A stretch of DNA of 57,339 nucleotides from Labilithrix sp. (GTDB lineage: Bacteria > Myxococcota_A > Polyangia > Polyangiales > Polyangiaceae): NCBI GenBank assembly GCA_019637175.1, contig JAHBWD010000057.1, forward strand, positions 1 through 57,339, in the 5' to 3' direction. Below, in pieces: positions 8,632 through 16,593 of this stretch. Numbering within the stretch: position 1 is the stretch's first letter; every line of letters starts with the position of its first letter. Below the pieces are notes generated by a model that had not been told where the DNA came from, made no database searches, and saw only the letters and a program-made list of their open reading frames with translations. The translations under genes were made by a program, and so were the position numbers.

Positions 8632-9585
8632 TCAGCTCGCCCAGCGGCGCTCGCGGTAGAAGAGCTCGCCGTCGATCGTCCTCGCGAAGGCCGATGCCTC
8701 GCCGGGCGCGCCCGCGGCGATGAACGGAACGACCGCGTCGATCACCTCCGGCGCGCGGAGGACGCGGCGGTGGCCGAGGCCTCGCGTCGACACGACGCGC
8801 CCGCGCTTGGCGGCCGCGGCGATCGCCGCGCCGTCTTCGAACGGGACGACGTCGTCGCCCTCGTCGTGCACGACGAGGAGAGGCACGTCGACGCCGGCGG
8901 CGCCGAGGCGGGCGTCGAGCTCGGCGTACGGGATCCCGTAGCGACGCTCGAGGCGCGCGATGACGCCCCGGCGGACGTCGGGCGAGAGGCCGAGGAAGCG
9001 CGAGAAGCCCGCGAGGAAGCGCGCCGGGCCGACGGGCGGAGCGACGAGCGCGAGGCGATCGACGGCGACGTCGCCGAGGTGCAGCGCGAGGAGCGCCGCG
9101 GCGCCGCCGACGGAGTGCGCGACGATCCCGTGGACGTCGCCGACGAACCTCACGACCGACGCGAGCCCGCGCGCGTGCTCGACGACGGATCCGAAGCGCG
9201 ACGGCGCGTCGCCGTGCCCCGGCGCGTCGAACGTGACGACGGAGAAGCCTCGCTCGAGGAGCGGCGCGACGAACGCGGACATCTGCGAGCCGCGTCCTTC
9301 CCAGCCGTGAACGAGGACGATCGTCTTCGTGCCTTCGCCCCAACGCCACGCAGGGAGGAAGGAGCCCTCGTGAGGAACGCGCAGCGGCGTCGCGCCGTCG
9401 AGCGCGTCGCGCTCCCACGCGGGGCGCCGGTGGCGGGTCGCGGTCAGGAAGAGCCGCTCCGCGATCGTCGCGGCGAGGGCAGGGGACGCGGGCGAAAGGA
9501 CGCGCAGGCCGGCTCTCGCCGCGCGGACGGCGACGGGCAGCTTGTGACGAACGTTCGTTCTATTTCCGAGGACGCGCGCGCTCAT
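8632..9585 (-). CDS. Alpha/beta-hydrolase fold protein
   Basis: 317 residues. The fold is shown by LVHGWEGRGSQM (oxyanion strand), FDAPGHGD, the nucleophile elbow VAHSVGGAA (Ser in AxSxG rather than GxSxG), the acid region LLVVHDEGDDVVPF and the catalytic His in RGLGHRRVL. It probably cleaves an ester or thioester of unknown substrate. The first 50 residues are a basic, Ala/Leu-rich extension without a clear signal peptide. The TetR gene lies 24 bp upstream in the same direction, so they form an operon and the substrate or product may be the TetR ligand. A perfect palindrome (9547-9558) lies in its first 13 codons. Confidence 0.88.
   Translation of the reverse strand: MSARVLGNRTNVRHKLPVAVRAARAGLRVLSPASPALAATIAERLFLTATRHRRPAWERDALDGATPLRVPHEGSFLPAWRWGEGTKTIVLVHGWEGRGSQMSAFVAPLLERGFSVVTFDAPGHGDAPSRFGSVVEHARGLASVVRFVGDVHGIVAHSVGGAAALLALHLGDVAVDRLALVAPPVGPARFLAGFSRFLGLSPDVRRGVIARLERRYGIPYAELDARLGAAGVDVPLLVVHDEGDDVVPFEDGAAIAAAAKRGRVVSTRGLGHRRVLRAPEVIDAVVPFIAAGAPGEASAFARTIDGELFYRERRWAS
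9547..9558. promoter_or_regulatory. 12-bp palindrome ACGAACGTTCGT inside the hydrolase start
   Basis: Perfect palindrome 27-38 nt into the hydrolase coding sequence. It is followed by CGTTCTA (9556-9562), the same heptamer that ends the TetR operator at 10236-10242. It could be a second, roadblock-type binding site for the upstream TetR protein; this is inference. Confidence 0.3.
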
Positions 9586-9609
9586 GTTCGTTCTCCTCTT
9601 CTTCGGATC

Positions 9610-10209
9610 TCAGTGCGAAAGGCGCGCGTCGTCGAGGACGCGCTCGAACGCGGCGCGGGCGCGCTTCTCGGCCTTGGCCGGATCGCCGACGCGGCGCAGG
9701 AAGTGATAGCCGTACGCGATCGAGTAGAGCTCGTGGGCGACCTGCTCGACGTCGAGGTCTTTGCGGAAGTGCTTCTCCTCGACGGCGATGCGCGCGGCGC
9801 CTGCGAGCGTGCCGAGCCAGTCTCGCTGGCCGGCGATGAGCCTGTCGCGCGCGGGGCCGGGGCGGTCGTCGAGCTCGACGGCGGCGACGACGAAGATGCA
9901 GCCGCCGGGGAGGAAGTCCGACTTCGACCACGCGAGCCAGTTGTCGACGAGGGCGCGGAGGCGCGGCTCGCCGCGGGGCTTCTTGAGCGCCGGCGCGACG
10001 ACGTTGGCGACGAAGCGCTCGGCCGCCTCGTCGAGGATCGCGATCTGGAGGTTCTCCTTCGAGGAGAAGTGCGCGAAGAGGCCGCTCTTCGACATGCCGA
10101 CGTGCTCGGCGAGCTTGCCGATCGTCACGCCCTCGAGCCCGAGCTGCGTCGCGAGCGAGAGCGCGGTGCCGAGGACGGCGCTTCGAGTGTCTTCGCCCTT
10201 CGTGCTCAT
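9610..10209 (-). CDS. TetR/AcrR-family transcriptional regulator
   Basis: 199 residues. The N-terminal helix-turn-helix is typical: GVTIGKLAEHVGMSKSGLF followed by AHFSSKENL at residues about 28-55. The C-terminal ligand domain contains DNWLAWSKSDFLPGGCIF, as in the TetR_C group that often senses electrophiles or lipophilic compounds, then AYGYHFLRR. It is co-transcribed with the alpha/beta hydrolase and very likely represses its own operon, because a near-perfect 16-bp palindrome sits between the -35 and -10 elements just upstream. Confidence 0.93.
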   Translation of the reverse strand: MSTKGEDTRSAVLGTALSLATQLGLEGVTIGKLAEHVGMSKSGLFAHFSSKENLQIAILDEAAERFVANVVAPALKKPRGEPRLRALVDNWLAWSKSDFLPGGCIFVVAAVELDDRPGPARDRLIAGQRDWLGTLAGAARIAVEEKHFRKDLDVEQVAHELYSIAYGYHFLRRVGDPAKAEKRARAAFERVLDDARLSH

Positions 10210-10222
10210 GGCTGCGGAGTTG

Positions 10223-10250
10223 AAAATAGTACGATCGTTCTAAATGTCAA
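10223..10250 (-). promoter_or_regulatory. Promoter of the TetR-hydrolase operon
   Basis: On the minus strand: TTGACA (10250-10245, perfect -35), 16-bp spacer, TATTTT (10228-10223). Predicted +1 near 10216, leader about 6 nt before ATG 10209. The spacer is filled by the operator palindrome, the classic arrangement for autorepression. Confidence 0.7.
10227..10242. promoter_or_regulatory. TetR operator palindrome
   Basis: TAGTACGATCGTTCTA; 14 of 16 positions are symmetric. It occupies the spacer between -35 and -10 of the TetR promoter and shares CGTTCTA with the palindromic site inside the hydrolase gene. Confidence 0.65.
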
Positions 10251-10270
10251 GGCGCGCGAGACGCCTTGAC
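10246..10270. repeat. Inverted repeat holding two back-to-back -35 elements
   Basis: GTCAAGGCG (10246-10254), 7-bp loop, CGCCTTGAC (10262-10270), perfect 9-bp arms. The left arm contains the TetR -35 (TTGACA on the minus strand), the right arm starts a TTGACG (10266-10271) that could be the -35 of the tRNA genes, with TAACTC 18 bp further as a weak -10. Confidence 0.4.
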
Positions 10271-10346
10271 GAACGGCGTTCGCATGGAGTAACTCCCGTG
10301 CTCCAGTTCTTGTCGTCCTTCCGCAGTTTTGGGAGGGCGAATGGTC

Positions 10347-10418
10347 GGGCGGGTAGCTCAGCGGTAGAGCGCTGGCCTTACAAGCCGGATGTCGCAGGTT
10401 CAAGCCCTGTCCCGCCCA
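10347..10418 (+). tRNA. tRNA-Val (anticodon TAC)
   Basis: Complete cloverleaf: acceptor GGGCGGG/CCCGCCC, D-arm GCTC/GAGC, anticodon stem CTGGC/GCCGG with loop CTTACAA, and T-arm GCAGG/CCTGT around TTCAAGC. The loop gives anticodon UAC, which reads GUA and other Val codons. The 3' CCA is not fully encoded (ACCC follows). Confidence 0.96.
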
Positions 10419-10476
10419 CCCAGGGCCAGTCAGGGCCGCCGTTGCAGTCGAGGTAAACGCTTTCTTTTCATCATCT

Positions 10477-10552
<76 letters not shown>

Positions 10553-10718
10553 AAGGGTTTCGAGAAGTTGGAACGGTTGTAGACACGAGCGTAGACAGCT
10601 CGCTCGGTACGGCAGGGGTCGAAGCGGTGACAGCTTCGGCCCCTTCGTCGTTTCGGGTGCCGCGCCGCGCAGCCGGCGCGGTCAGGCAGCTCGCTCATCG
10701 TCCATCACTTCCGTTCAG

Positions 10719-10736
10719 AGGCGGCCCGGGCCGCCT
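10719..10736. repeat. 18-bp perfect palindrome
   Basis: AGGCGGCCCGGGCCGCCT is identical to its reverse complement. Position downstream of the tRNAs suggests a terminator without a U-tract, but with no loop it could equally be a protein-binding site. Confidence 0.4.
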
Positions 10737-10917
10737 GATTCTGTCATGAAGGCGATGCAACGTTCCGTGCATGCTGCATCGATCGGCTCGGTCTTCATCT
10801 CCGCGGTCACGGTGAATGTGTTCCGCACCCTGCCTTCCGGGAGATCGAGCATTCCGCCGTGAGCTTGTTGCACGACGGGCTCAGACATGGCCCGTCACGA
10901 GTCACGAACCGGCACCG

Positions 10918-10947
10918 TTGATGCGGCGGTCGATCCGTCGGTATTCT
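10918..10947 (+). promoter_or_regulatory. Candidate promoter of the hybrid histidine kinase
   Basis: TTGATG (10918-10923), 18-bp spacer, TATTCT (10942-10947); each matches 4 of 6 consensus bases. Predicted +1 about 4 nt before ATG 10958, and no Shine-Dalgarno sequence is present. Confidence 0.45.
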
Positions 10948-10957
10948 CGCCGGTTCG

Positions 10958-13366
10958 ATGAAAGCGCCGGACTTTCGCGCGCTGTTCGAGGCGGCGCCGG
11001 GCTCGTATCTCGTGCTCGATCCCGACTTCACCATCGTCGCGGTGAGCGACGACTACGCGCGCGCGACGCTGACGCGGCGTGACGACATCGTCGGCAAGGG
11101 GATCTTCCAGGTCTTCCCCGACAACCCGGACGATCCGGCGACCGAAGGCGTGCGCAACCTCAAGGCGTCGCTCGAGCGCGTGCGCCAGAGCCGCGCCAAA
11201 GACGCGATGCCCGTGCAGAAGTACGACATCCGGCGGCCGGAGTCCGAAGGCGGCGGGTTCGAAGAGCGCTTCTGGAGCCCCATCAACTGCCCCGTGCTCG
11301 ACGCGTCGGGCGCGCTCGCGTACATCATCCACCGCGTCGAGGACGTGACCGACTTCATCCGCCTCAAGCAGCGCGGCGTCGAGGCGGAGAAGATGGAGGC
11401 CGAGGTCTTCCTCCGCACGCAGCAGGCCGCCGACGCCAGCAGGCAGCTCAAGGAAGCGAACGCCGAGCTCGCGCGGCTGTACGAGCGCACGAAGGAGCTC
11501 GATCACCTCAAGAGCCAGTTCTTCGCCAACGTGAGCCACGAGCTCCGCACGCCGCTCGCGCTCATCTTGGGGCCGACGGAGAAGATCCTCGCCTCCGGCA
11601 AGCTCGACGAGGAAGCCACGCGCGAGGTCGAGGGGGTCGAGCGCAACGCGCGGATGCTCCTCGAGCGGGTCAACGAGCTGCTCGACGCGTCGAAGCTCGA
11701 AGCCGGCAAGATGGTCTTGGCCTACGTCGAGACCGATCTCGCCGAGGTGGTGCGCATGGTCGCGGCGCTCTTCGGATCGCTCGCGCGCGAGAAAGACATC
11801 GCGTTCGCCGTCGACGCGAACGACGCGGTCCCCGCGCAGATCGATCCCGACAAGGTGAGGCACGTCCTTTCGAACCTCTTCTCGAACGCGTTCAAGTTCA
11901 CGCCCGACCGCGGGCGCATCCGGTGCAGCCTGCGCGTCGACGGCGCGCGATCGTGCGCCGTCGTCGAGGTCGCCGACAGCGGACCGGGCATCGCGCCCGA
12001 GCATCGCGGCGCCGTCTTCGAGCGCTTTCGCCAGCTCGACGGCGGAACGACGCGCCGGTTCGGCGGCACGGGGCTCGGCCTCACCATCGCGCACGATCTC
12101 GTCGAGCTGCACCGCGGCACGATCGCGATCTCGTCCGCGGCGGAGGGCGGCGCGAGCTTCGAGGTGACGCTGCCGCTCCGCGCGCCCGAGGGAGCCGAGG
12201 TCGCGACCGACCCCGCTCGACCCGCCTGGCGCGACGCGCTCCGCGAGGTGGCCCGAGAGGCGAGCGTCGATCGCCCCGACGCCTCGTCGGCGGGTGCCGA
12301 CCGGCCGGTCGTCCTCGTCGTCGAGGACAACCCGGAGATGAACTCCTTCATTCGGTCGACGCTCGGCGGCGAGTTCCGCGTGGAAGGCGCGCTCGACGGC
12401 GGCGAAGGCCTCGCCAAGGCGAAGAGCCTCCGGCCGGACCTCGTCGTCACCGACGTCATGATGCCGGAGATGGGCGGCGACGATCTCGTCGCCGCGCTGC
12501 GCGAGCTGCCCGAGACGAAGAGCACGCCGATCGTCGTCTTGACCGCGAGGGCCGACGACGAGCTCCGCGTGCGCCTGCTCCGGCAGGGCGCGAGCGACTA
12601 CGTGATGAAGCCGTTCTCCGTCGAGGAGCTCCGCGCGCGCGTGCGCAATCTCGTCGACGCGAAGTTGGTGCTCGAGGAAAACCGCCAGCTCGCGGCGCGC
12701 CTCCAGGAGACGAACAAGGAGCTCGACGCCTTCAGCTACACCGTGTCGCACGATCTGCGCGCGCCTCTCCGCGCGGTCGACGGCTTCAGCAACGCCGTGC
12801 TCAGCGACTACGGCGATAGGCTCGACGCGACCGGGCGCGAGTACCTCGAGCGGGCGTGCGCGGCGGCGAAGCGAATGTCGGCGCTCATCGAGGATCTGCT
12901 GAAGCTCTCGCGCCTCACGCGCGTCCAGATCGAGCGCACGCGCGTCGATCTGACGGACATCGCGCGATCGATCGTCGACGACCTGCGCGCGGCCACGCCG
13001 TCGCGGGAGATCGACGTCGTCGTCGAGGAGGGCCTCGTGGCCGACGGCGACGCGCGTCTCTTGCGCGTCGCGCTCGAGAACTTGCTCGGCAACGCGTGGA
13101 AGTACACCGCTCGCGCCGCGGCGGCGCGGATCGTCGTCGGGCGCGAGCCCGAGGGAGCCTTCTTCGTCCGCGACAACGGCGCCGGCTTCGACATGATGCA
13201 CGTCGACAGGCTCTTCGCGCCCTTCCAGCGGCTCCACGGCCTCGAGTTCGAGGGCACGGGCGTCGGCCTCGCGACCGTGCACCGGATCGTCACGCGTCAC
13301 GGCGGGCGGATCTGGGCGGAGGGCGAGGTCGGGCGCGGGACGATCCTCCGCTTCACGCTCGGGTGA
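10958..13366 (+). CDS. Hybrid histidine kinase with kinase-receiver-kinase layout
   Basis: 802 residues, no membrane segment. Order: PAS-like sensor (about 1-130), coiled linker, first HisKA with His194 (NVSHELRTP) and HATPase (DSGPGIAP, FGGTGLGLT), receiver domain with phospho-acceptor Asp499 (VVTDVMMPE) and conserved Thr/Lys (LTAR, VMKPF), then a second HisKA with His598 (YTVSHDLRAP, the phytochrome-kinase type) and a second HATPase (DNGAGFD, FEGTGVGLA). A soluble phosphorelay in one chain; His194 would feed Asp499, while the second kinase may respond to it. No response regulator with an output domain is next to it. Its 3' neighbour is convergent 6 bp away. Confidence 0.93.
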   Translation: MKAPDFRALFEAAPGSYLVLDPDFTIVAVSDDYARATLTRRDDIVGKGIFQVFPDNPDDPATEGVRNLKASLERVRQSRAKDAMPVQKYDIRRPESEGGGFEERFWSPINCPVLDASGALAYIIHRVEDVTDFIRLKQRGVEAEKMEAEVFLRTQQAADASRQLKEANAELARLYERTKELDHLKSQFFANVSHELRTPLALILGPTEKILASGKLDEEATREVEGVERNARMLLERVNELLDASKLEAGKMVLAYVETDLAEVVRMVAALFGSLAREKDIAFAVDANDAVPAQIDPDKVRHVLSNLFSNAFKFTPDRGRIRCSLRVDGARSCAVVEVADSGPGIAPEHRGAVFERFRQLDGGTTRRFGGTGLGLTIAHDLVELHRGTIAISSAAEGGASFEVTLPLRAPEGAEVATDPARPAWRDALREVAREASVDRPDASSAGADRPVVLVVEDNPEMNSFIRSTLGGEFRVEGALDGGEGLAKAKSLRPDLVVTDVMMPEMGGDDLVAALRELPETKSTPIVVLTARADDELRVRLLRQGASDYVMKPFSVEELRARVRNLVDAKLVLEENRQLAARLQETNKELDAFSYTVSHDLRAPLRAVDGFSNAVLSDYGDRLDATGREYLERACAAAKRMSALIEDLLKLSRLTRVQIERTRVDLTDIARSIVDDLRAATPSREIDVVVEEGLVADGDARLLRVALENLLGNAWKYTARAAAARIVVGREPEGAFFVRDNGAGFDMMHVDRLFAPFQRLHGLEFEGTGVGLATVHRIVTRHGGRIWAEGEVGRGTILRFTLG

Positions 13367-13372
13367 GCTGCG

Positions 13373-14701
13373 TCACGCCGTCGGGAGGCGAACCACGAAT
13401 CGACCGCCGGGCCCCGGAGAGGCGAACACGTCGCCGCCGCACGATCGCGCGAGCTCGCGCGCGATCGTGAGCCCGAGGCCGGTGCCCTCGGCGTGATCGT
13501 TGCGGCCCGCGCGCGCGAACGGCTCGAAGATCCGCTCGACGTCCTCGACCGAGATGCCCTTGCCGTCGTCGACGACGACGACCTCGAGCACGCCGTCGGC
13601 CCGCTTGCTCTCGACGTGGACGCGGCCCATGCGCGGCGAGAAGCGAACCGCGTTCTCGAGGACGTTGCGGAAGAGCCGCGCGAGGCCGCGGCGATCGCCC
13701 TGCACGAGGCCCGTGACCGGCTCGGACACGATGAAGACGTCGCGCGATCGGCCGAGGGGCGCGACGTCTTTGATCGCGTCGGCGAGCGGCTCCTGCACGT
13801 CGACGCGCGCGTCTTCGACCTCGGCCTTCACGCGCGCGAGCTGGAGGAGCCCCTCGGCGAGGTTGCTGAGGCGCAGCGCGGAGTCGAGCGCGCCCTTCAG
13901 CGCGCTCTCGTAGTCGTCGCGATCCTTCGCGGTGCGGAGGGCGTGCTCGATCTCGATGCGCAGCGACGTGAGCGGCGTACGCAGCTCGTGAGAGGCGTGG
14001 GCGATGAAGCGATCTTGGAGCGCGAGCAGGCTCACGAGGCGCTCGATCATCGCGTTGAGATCGCTCGCGAGCTGCCGCAGATCGCGATCGGACGATCGAA
14101 ACGCGACGCGCGCGCTCGTGTCGCCGCTCGCGACGCGCTGGGCGACGCTCGCGACCTTCGCGTGCTCGCGCGTGAGCCTCGTCGCGACGCCGAACGCGAC
14201 GATGGCGGCCCAGACGCAGCCGACGGCGAAGGCGATGCTCATGGCGCGCGCGAGGATGTCGGAGTCGTCGGCGAGATCGAGGCGCGTCGTCGCGAGCAGC
14301 ACGCGCATCGACGACTGCGGCACGGGCACCACGACGCCGCGCATCGGAATGCCGTGGTGCTCGAAGTCGAACCCGGTCTCGTAGGGCACCGAGCGCGGCA
14401 TCGAGGGCGCGTCGTCGAGCGAGAAGTTCGCCGTCGAGAGCGCGCGCCCGCCGAGCGAGTAGAGCACGCCGTACTTGGGAAGCGGGCCGACGGCGTTCGC
14501 CGAGGGCCCCGGCGAGTCGGTGAAGTCGAGATTTCCTCCGGCGGCCTCGCTCGCCTCGCGCCGCGCGACGTCGAGCAGCGCCTGGTCGAGCTGGTGGCGC
14601 TGCGACGCGACGAAGCGCTCCCACACGATCGCGAACGCCGCGCCCATCGTGAGCGCCGTCAGCACGAGCACGACGAGCGCGGTCCGAACGCGGAAGCTCA
14701 C
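13373..14701 (-). CDS. Membrane sensor histidine kinase of the metal-pump two-component system
   Basis: 442 residues. Two membrane segments (about 8-28 and 165-190) bracket a periplasmic sensor of about 135 residues; then HAMP-like linker, HisKA with His238 (AHASHELRTP) and HATPase (N-box FRNVLENAVRFS, DDGKGIS, GTGLGLT). Start is GTG 14701, whose GTGA overlaps the stop of the response regulator, so the two are translationally coupled. Since the divergent operon encodes a heavy-metal RND pump, it probably senses periplasmic metal ions as CzcS/CusS types do; the sensor has no clear His/Met metal cluster. Confidence 0.93.
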   Translation of the reverse strand: MSFRVRTALVVLVLTALTMGAAFAIVWERFVASQRHQLDQALLDVARREASEAAGGNLDFTDSPGPSANAVGPLPKYGVLYSLGGRALSTANFSLDDAPSMPRSVPYETGFDFEHHGIPMRGVVVPVPQSSMRVLLATTRLDLADDSDILARAMSIAFAVGCVWAAIVAFGVATRLTREHAKVASVAQRVASGDTSARVAFRSSDRDLRQLASDLNAMIERLVSLLALQDRFIAHASHELRTPLTSLRIEIEHALRTAKDRDDYESALKGALDSALRLSNLAEGLLQLARVKAEVEDARVDVQEPLADAIKDVAPLGRSRDVFIVSEPVTGLVQGDRRGLARLFRNVLENAVRFSPRMGRVHVESKRADGVLEVVVVDDGKGISVEDVERIFEPFARAGRNDHAEGTGLGLTIARELARSCGGDVFASPGPGGRFVVRLPTA

Positions 14702-15357
14702 GTCGCCTCCACGGTCAGCCGGTAGCCTTGGCCGCGCACCGTCTCGATGAGCTTCGCGTCGGGGCCGAGCTTGTCTCGCAGTCGGCTGACGTGCACCTCG
14801 ACGACGTTGGGCACGATCTCGCTCGCCTCCCAGACGTTCTCGACGAGCTCGGCCTTGCCGATCGTCTCACCGGCGCGGCGCGCGAGATACGAGAGGAGAT
14901 CGAACTCGCGCGCGGTGAGCGCGAGGAGCTGTCCGCGGACGAACGCGTTGCGCCGGCCCGCGTCGACGTGCACCGGCCCGACGTCGAACGAGACGATGCG
15001 CGGGCCGCGGCGCAAGAGGGCGCGGAGCCGGGCGAGCAGCTCGTCCATCTCGAAGGGCTTCGTCAAGTAGTCGTCCGTCCCGAGATCGAGCGCGTGGACG
15101 CGATCGGTCGTCCCACCGCGGGCGGTCAGCATCAGGATCGGGCCGTCGAAGTCGGCGCGCCGCAGGCTCGTGCAGACCTCGAGGCCGTCGCCGTCGGGCA
15201 GCATCCAGTCGACGATCGCGAGATCGAGATCGGCGACGGCGACCTCGCGCGCGCTCGCCGCGTCGGGGGCGAGCGTCACCGTGTAGCCGTTCGACGTCAG
15301 GACGCGGGCGAGCAGCGGCCCGAGCTTGGCGTCGTCTTCCACGAGGAGCAGCCGCAC
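14698..15357 (-). CDS. OmpR/PhoB-family response regulator
   Basis: 219 residues if started at GTG 15357 (MRLLLVEDD, the usual start of this family). ATG 15366 three codons upstream would overlap a TAGAAT -10-like hexamer (15370-15365), whose +1 would fall at 15358, so I prefer the GTG. Receiver: acidic EDD, phospho-acceptor Asp50 (AIVDWMLPD), TAR and KPF. Output: winged helix with LTAREFDLLSYLARR and VEVHVSRLRDKLG. It likely activates the divergent RND pump genes, probably through the palindrome at 15397-15412. Confidence 0.94.
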   Translation of the reverse strand: MRLLLVEDDAKLGPLLARVLTSNGYTVTLAPDAASAREVAVADLDLAIVDWMLPDGDGLEVCTSLRRADFDGPILMLTARGGTTDRVHALDLGTDDYLTKPFEMDELLARLRALLRRGPRIVSFDVGPVHVDAGRRNAFVRGQLLALTAREFDLLSYLARRAGETIGKAELVENVWEASEIVPNVVEVHVSRLRDKLGPDAKLIETVRGQGYRLTVEAT

Positions 15358-15396
15358 GGGCGCCATTCTAGGCGCCGAGGCCCAAGCGGACGAAAC

Positions 15397-15412
15397 CTTA
15401 CGACGCCGTAAG
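15397..15412. promoter_or_regulatory. Inverted repeat CTTACG-N4-CGTAAG in the divergent promoter region
   Basis: Perfect 6-bp arms, in the 93 bp between the response-regulator gene and the pump operon. A natural candidate for the response-regulator box. The hexamer CTACGG follows at 15419. Confidence 0.5.
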
Positions 15413-15450
15413 CTGGTGCTACGGCCTACATCGGATAGCCTCTCCTGGCC

Positions 15451-16593
15451 TTGCAGCCCTCCGTGAAGCTCCTGTTCGCAGCCGTGGGCGCCGCCGCCCT
15501 CGTCGCGGGGGTCGCCGTCGTCCTCCATGGTCCCGCCAAGGCCGGGGAAGGGCTCGTGGTCGAGCGCGACGTGCCCCGGCTCGAGGGCAGCACCATCGTA
15601 TTTTCCACGGCTTACCGCGACCGCGCCGCGATTTCGTTCAGCAAGGCCGAGCGCGCGAAGTTCAACCCGATCGTGCGGGTCGTCGGGACGGTCGCCTTCA
15701 ACCCGACCTACGTCGCCGCGGTCGGCACGCGCCTCCGTGGCACCGTGCGGCGCACCTACAAGTTCGAGGGCGATCGCGTCAACGCCGGCGAGGCGCTCGG
15801 CGAGATCGAGAGCGCCGAGCTCGGCGAAGCGCAAGCCACGATCGCCCAGGCGCAGGCGACCCTCGACGCGGCGCAGACCCACGCCCGCCGCGAGCAGGAG
15901 CTGCTCGAGAAGGGCCTGACGACCGCGCGCGAGGCGGAGATCGCGAACGCCGAGCTCGCGACGCACCGCGCGAGCCTCCAGTCGGCGCAGCAGCGCGTGC
16001 GCTCCTTCGGGGGCGACGGCGCCTTCGGCATGTTCGTGCTCCGCACGCCGATCGCCGGTCACGTGGTCGAGGCGCGCCTCGCGCCCGCCCAATCGGTCGA
16101 CTCGAACGTCGTCGGCTACAAGGTCGCCGATCTCGATCACCTCTGGGTCGAGCTGTCGGTGTTCGAGCGCGATCTCGGCTCGGTTCACGTCGACGACGAC
16201 GTCACGGTGTCTCCGATCGCGGCGCCCGATCAGCACATCGCGGGTCGCGTCGCCCACGTCGGCGAGGTCATCGATCCGGCGACGCGAAGCACGTCGGTCC
16301 GCGTGAGCGTCGATCATCCGAAGTACCACCTGCGCGTCGGTCAATCGGTGCAGGCCACGATCACGAGCCAGGCGAGCGAGCGCGAGGCCGTCCTCGTCCC
16401 GACGAGCGCGATCATCTACGTCGACGGCAAGGCGACGGTGTTCGTCGCCGACGCCGACACGCGCGCGCGGGCCGTCCAGGTCCGGCTCGGCGCGACCGAC
16501 GGCACGCGCTCGGAGGTCGTCGAGGGCGTGCAGGCGGGGCAGCTCGTCGCCAAGAGCGGCGTCTTCGCCCTGAAGAGCGAGCTCTTCCGCTGA
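15451..16593 (+). CDS. RND efflux periplasmic adaptor (CzcB/CusB type)
   Basis: 380 residues. N-terminal signal/anchor (LLFAAVGAAALVAGVAVV), barrel-sandwich half, an alpha-helical hairpin (about residues 115-190, AQATIAQAQATLDAAQ and following), second half (LRTPIAGHVVEARLAPAQSV) and a beta-barrel domain (LWVELSVFERDLG). It bridges inner-membrane pump and outer-membrane channel. I list TTG 15451; GTG 15463 gives the same protein less four residues and is equally possible. Its TGA overlaps the ATG of the pump gene by one base, so the two genes are coupled. Confidence 0.9.
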   Translation: MQPSVKLLFAAVGAAALVAGVAVVLHGPAKAGEGLVVERDVPRLEGSTIVFSTAYRDRAAISFSKAERAKFNPIVRVVGTVAFNPTYVAAVGTRLRGTVRRTYKFEGDRVNAGEALGEIESAELGEAQATIAQAQATLDAAQTHARREQELLEKGLTTAREAEIANAELATHRASLQSAQQRVRSFGGDGAFGMFVLRTPIAGHVVEARLAPAQSVDSNVVGYKVADLDHLWVELSVFERDLGSVHVDDDVTVSPIAAPDQHIAGRVAHVGEVIDPATRSTSVRVSVDHPKYHLRVGQSVQATITSQASEREAVLVPTSAIIYVDGKATVFVADADTRARAVQVRLGATDGTRSEVVEGVQAGQLVAKSGVFALKSELFR

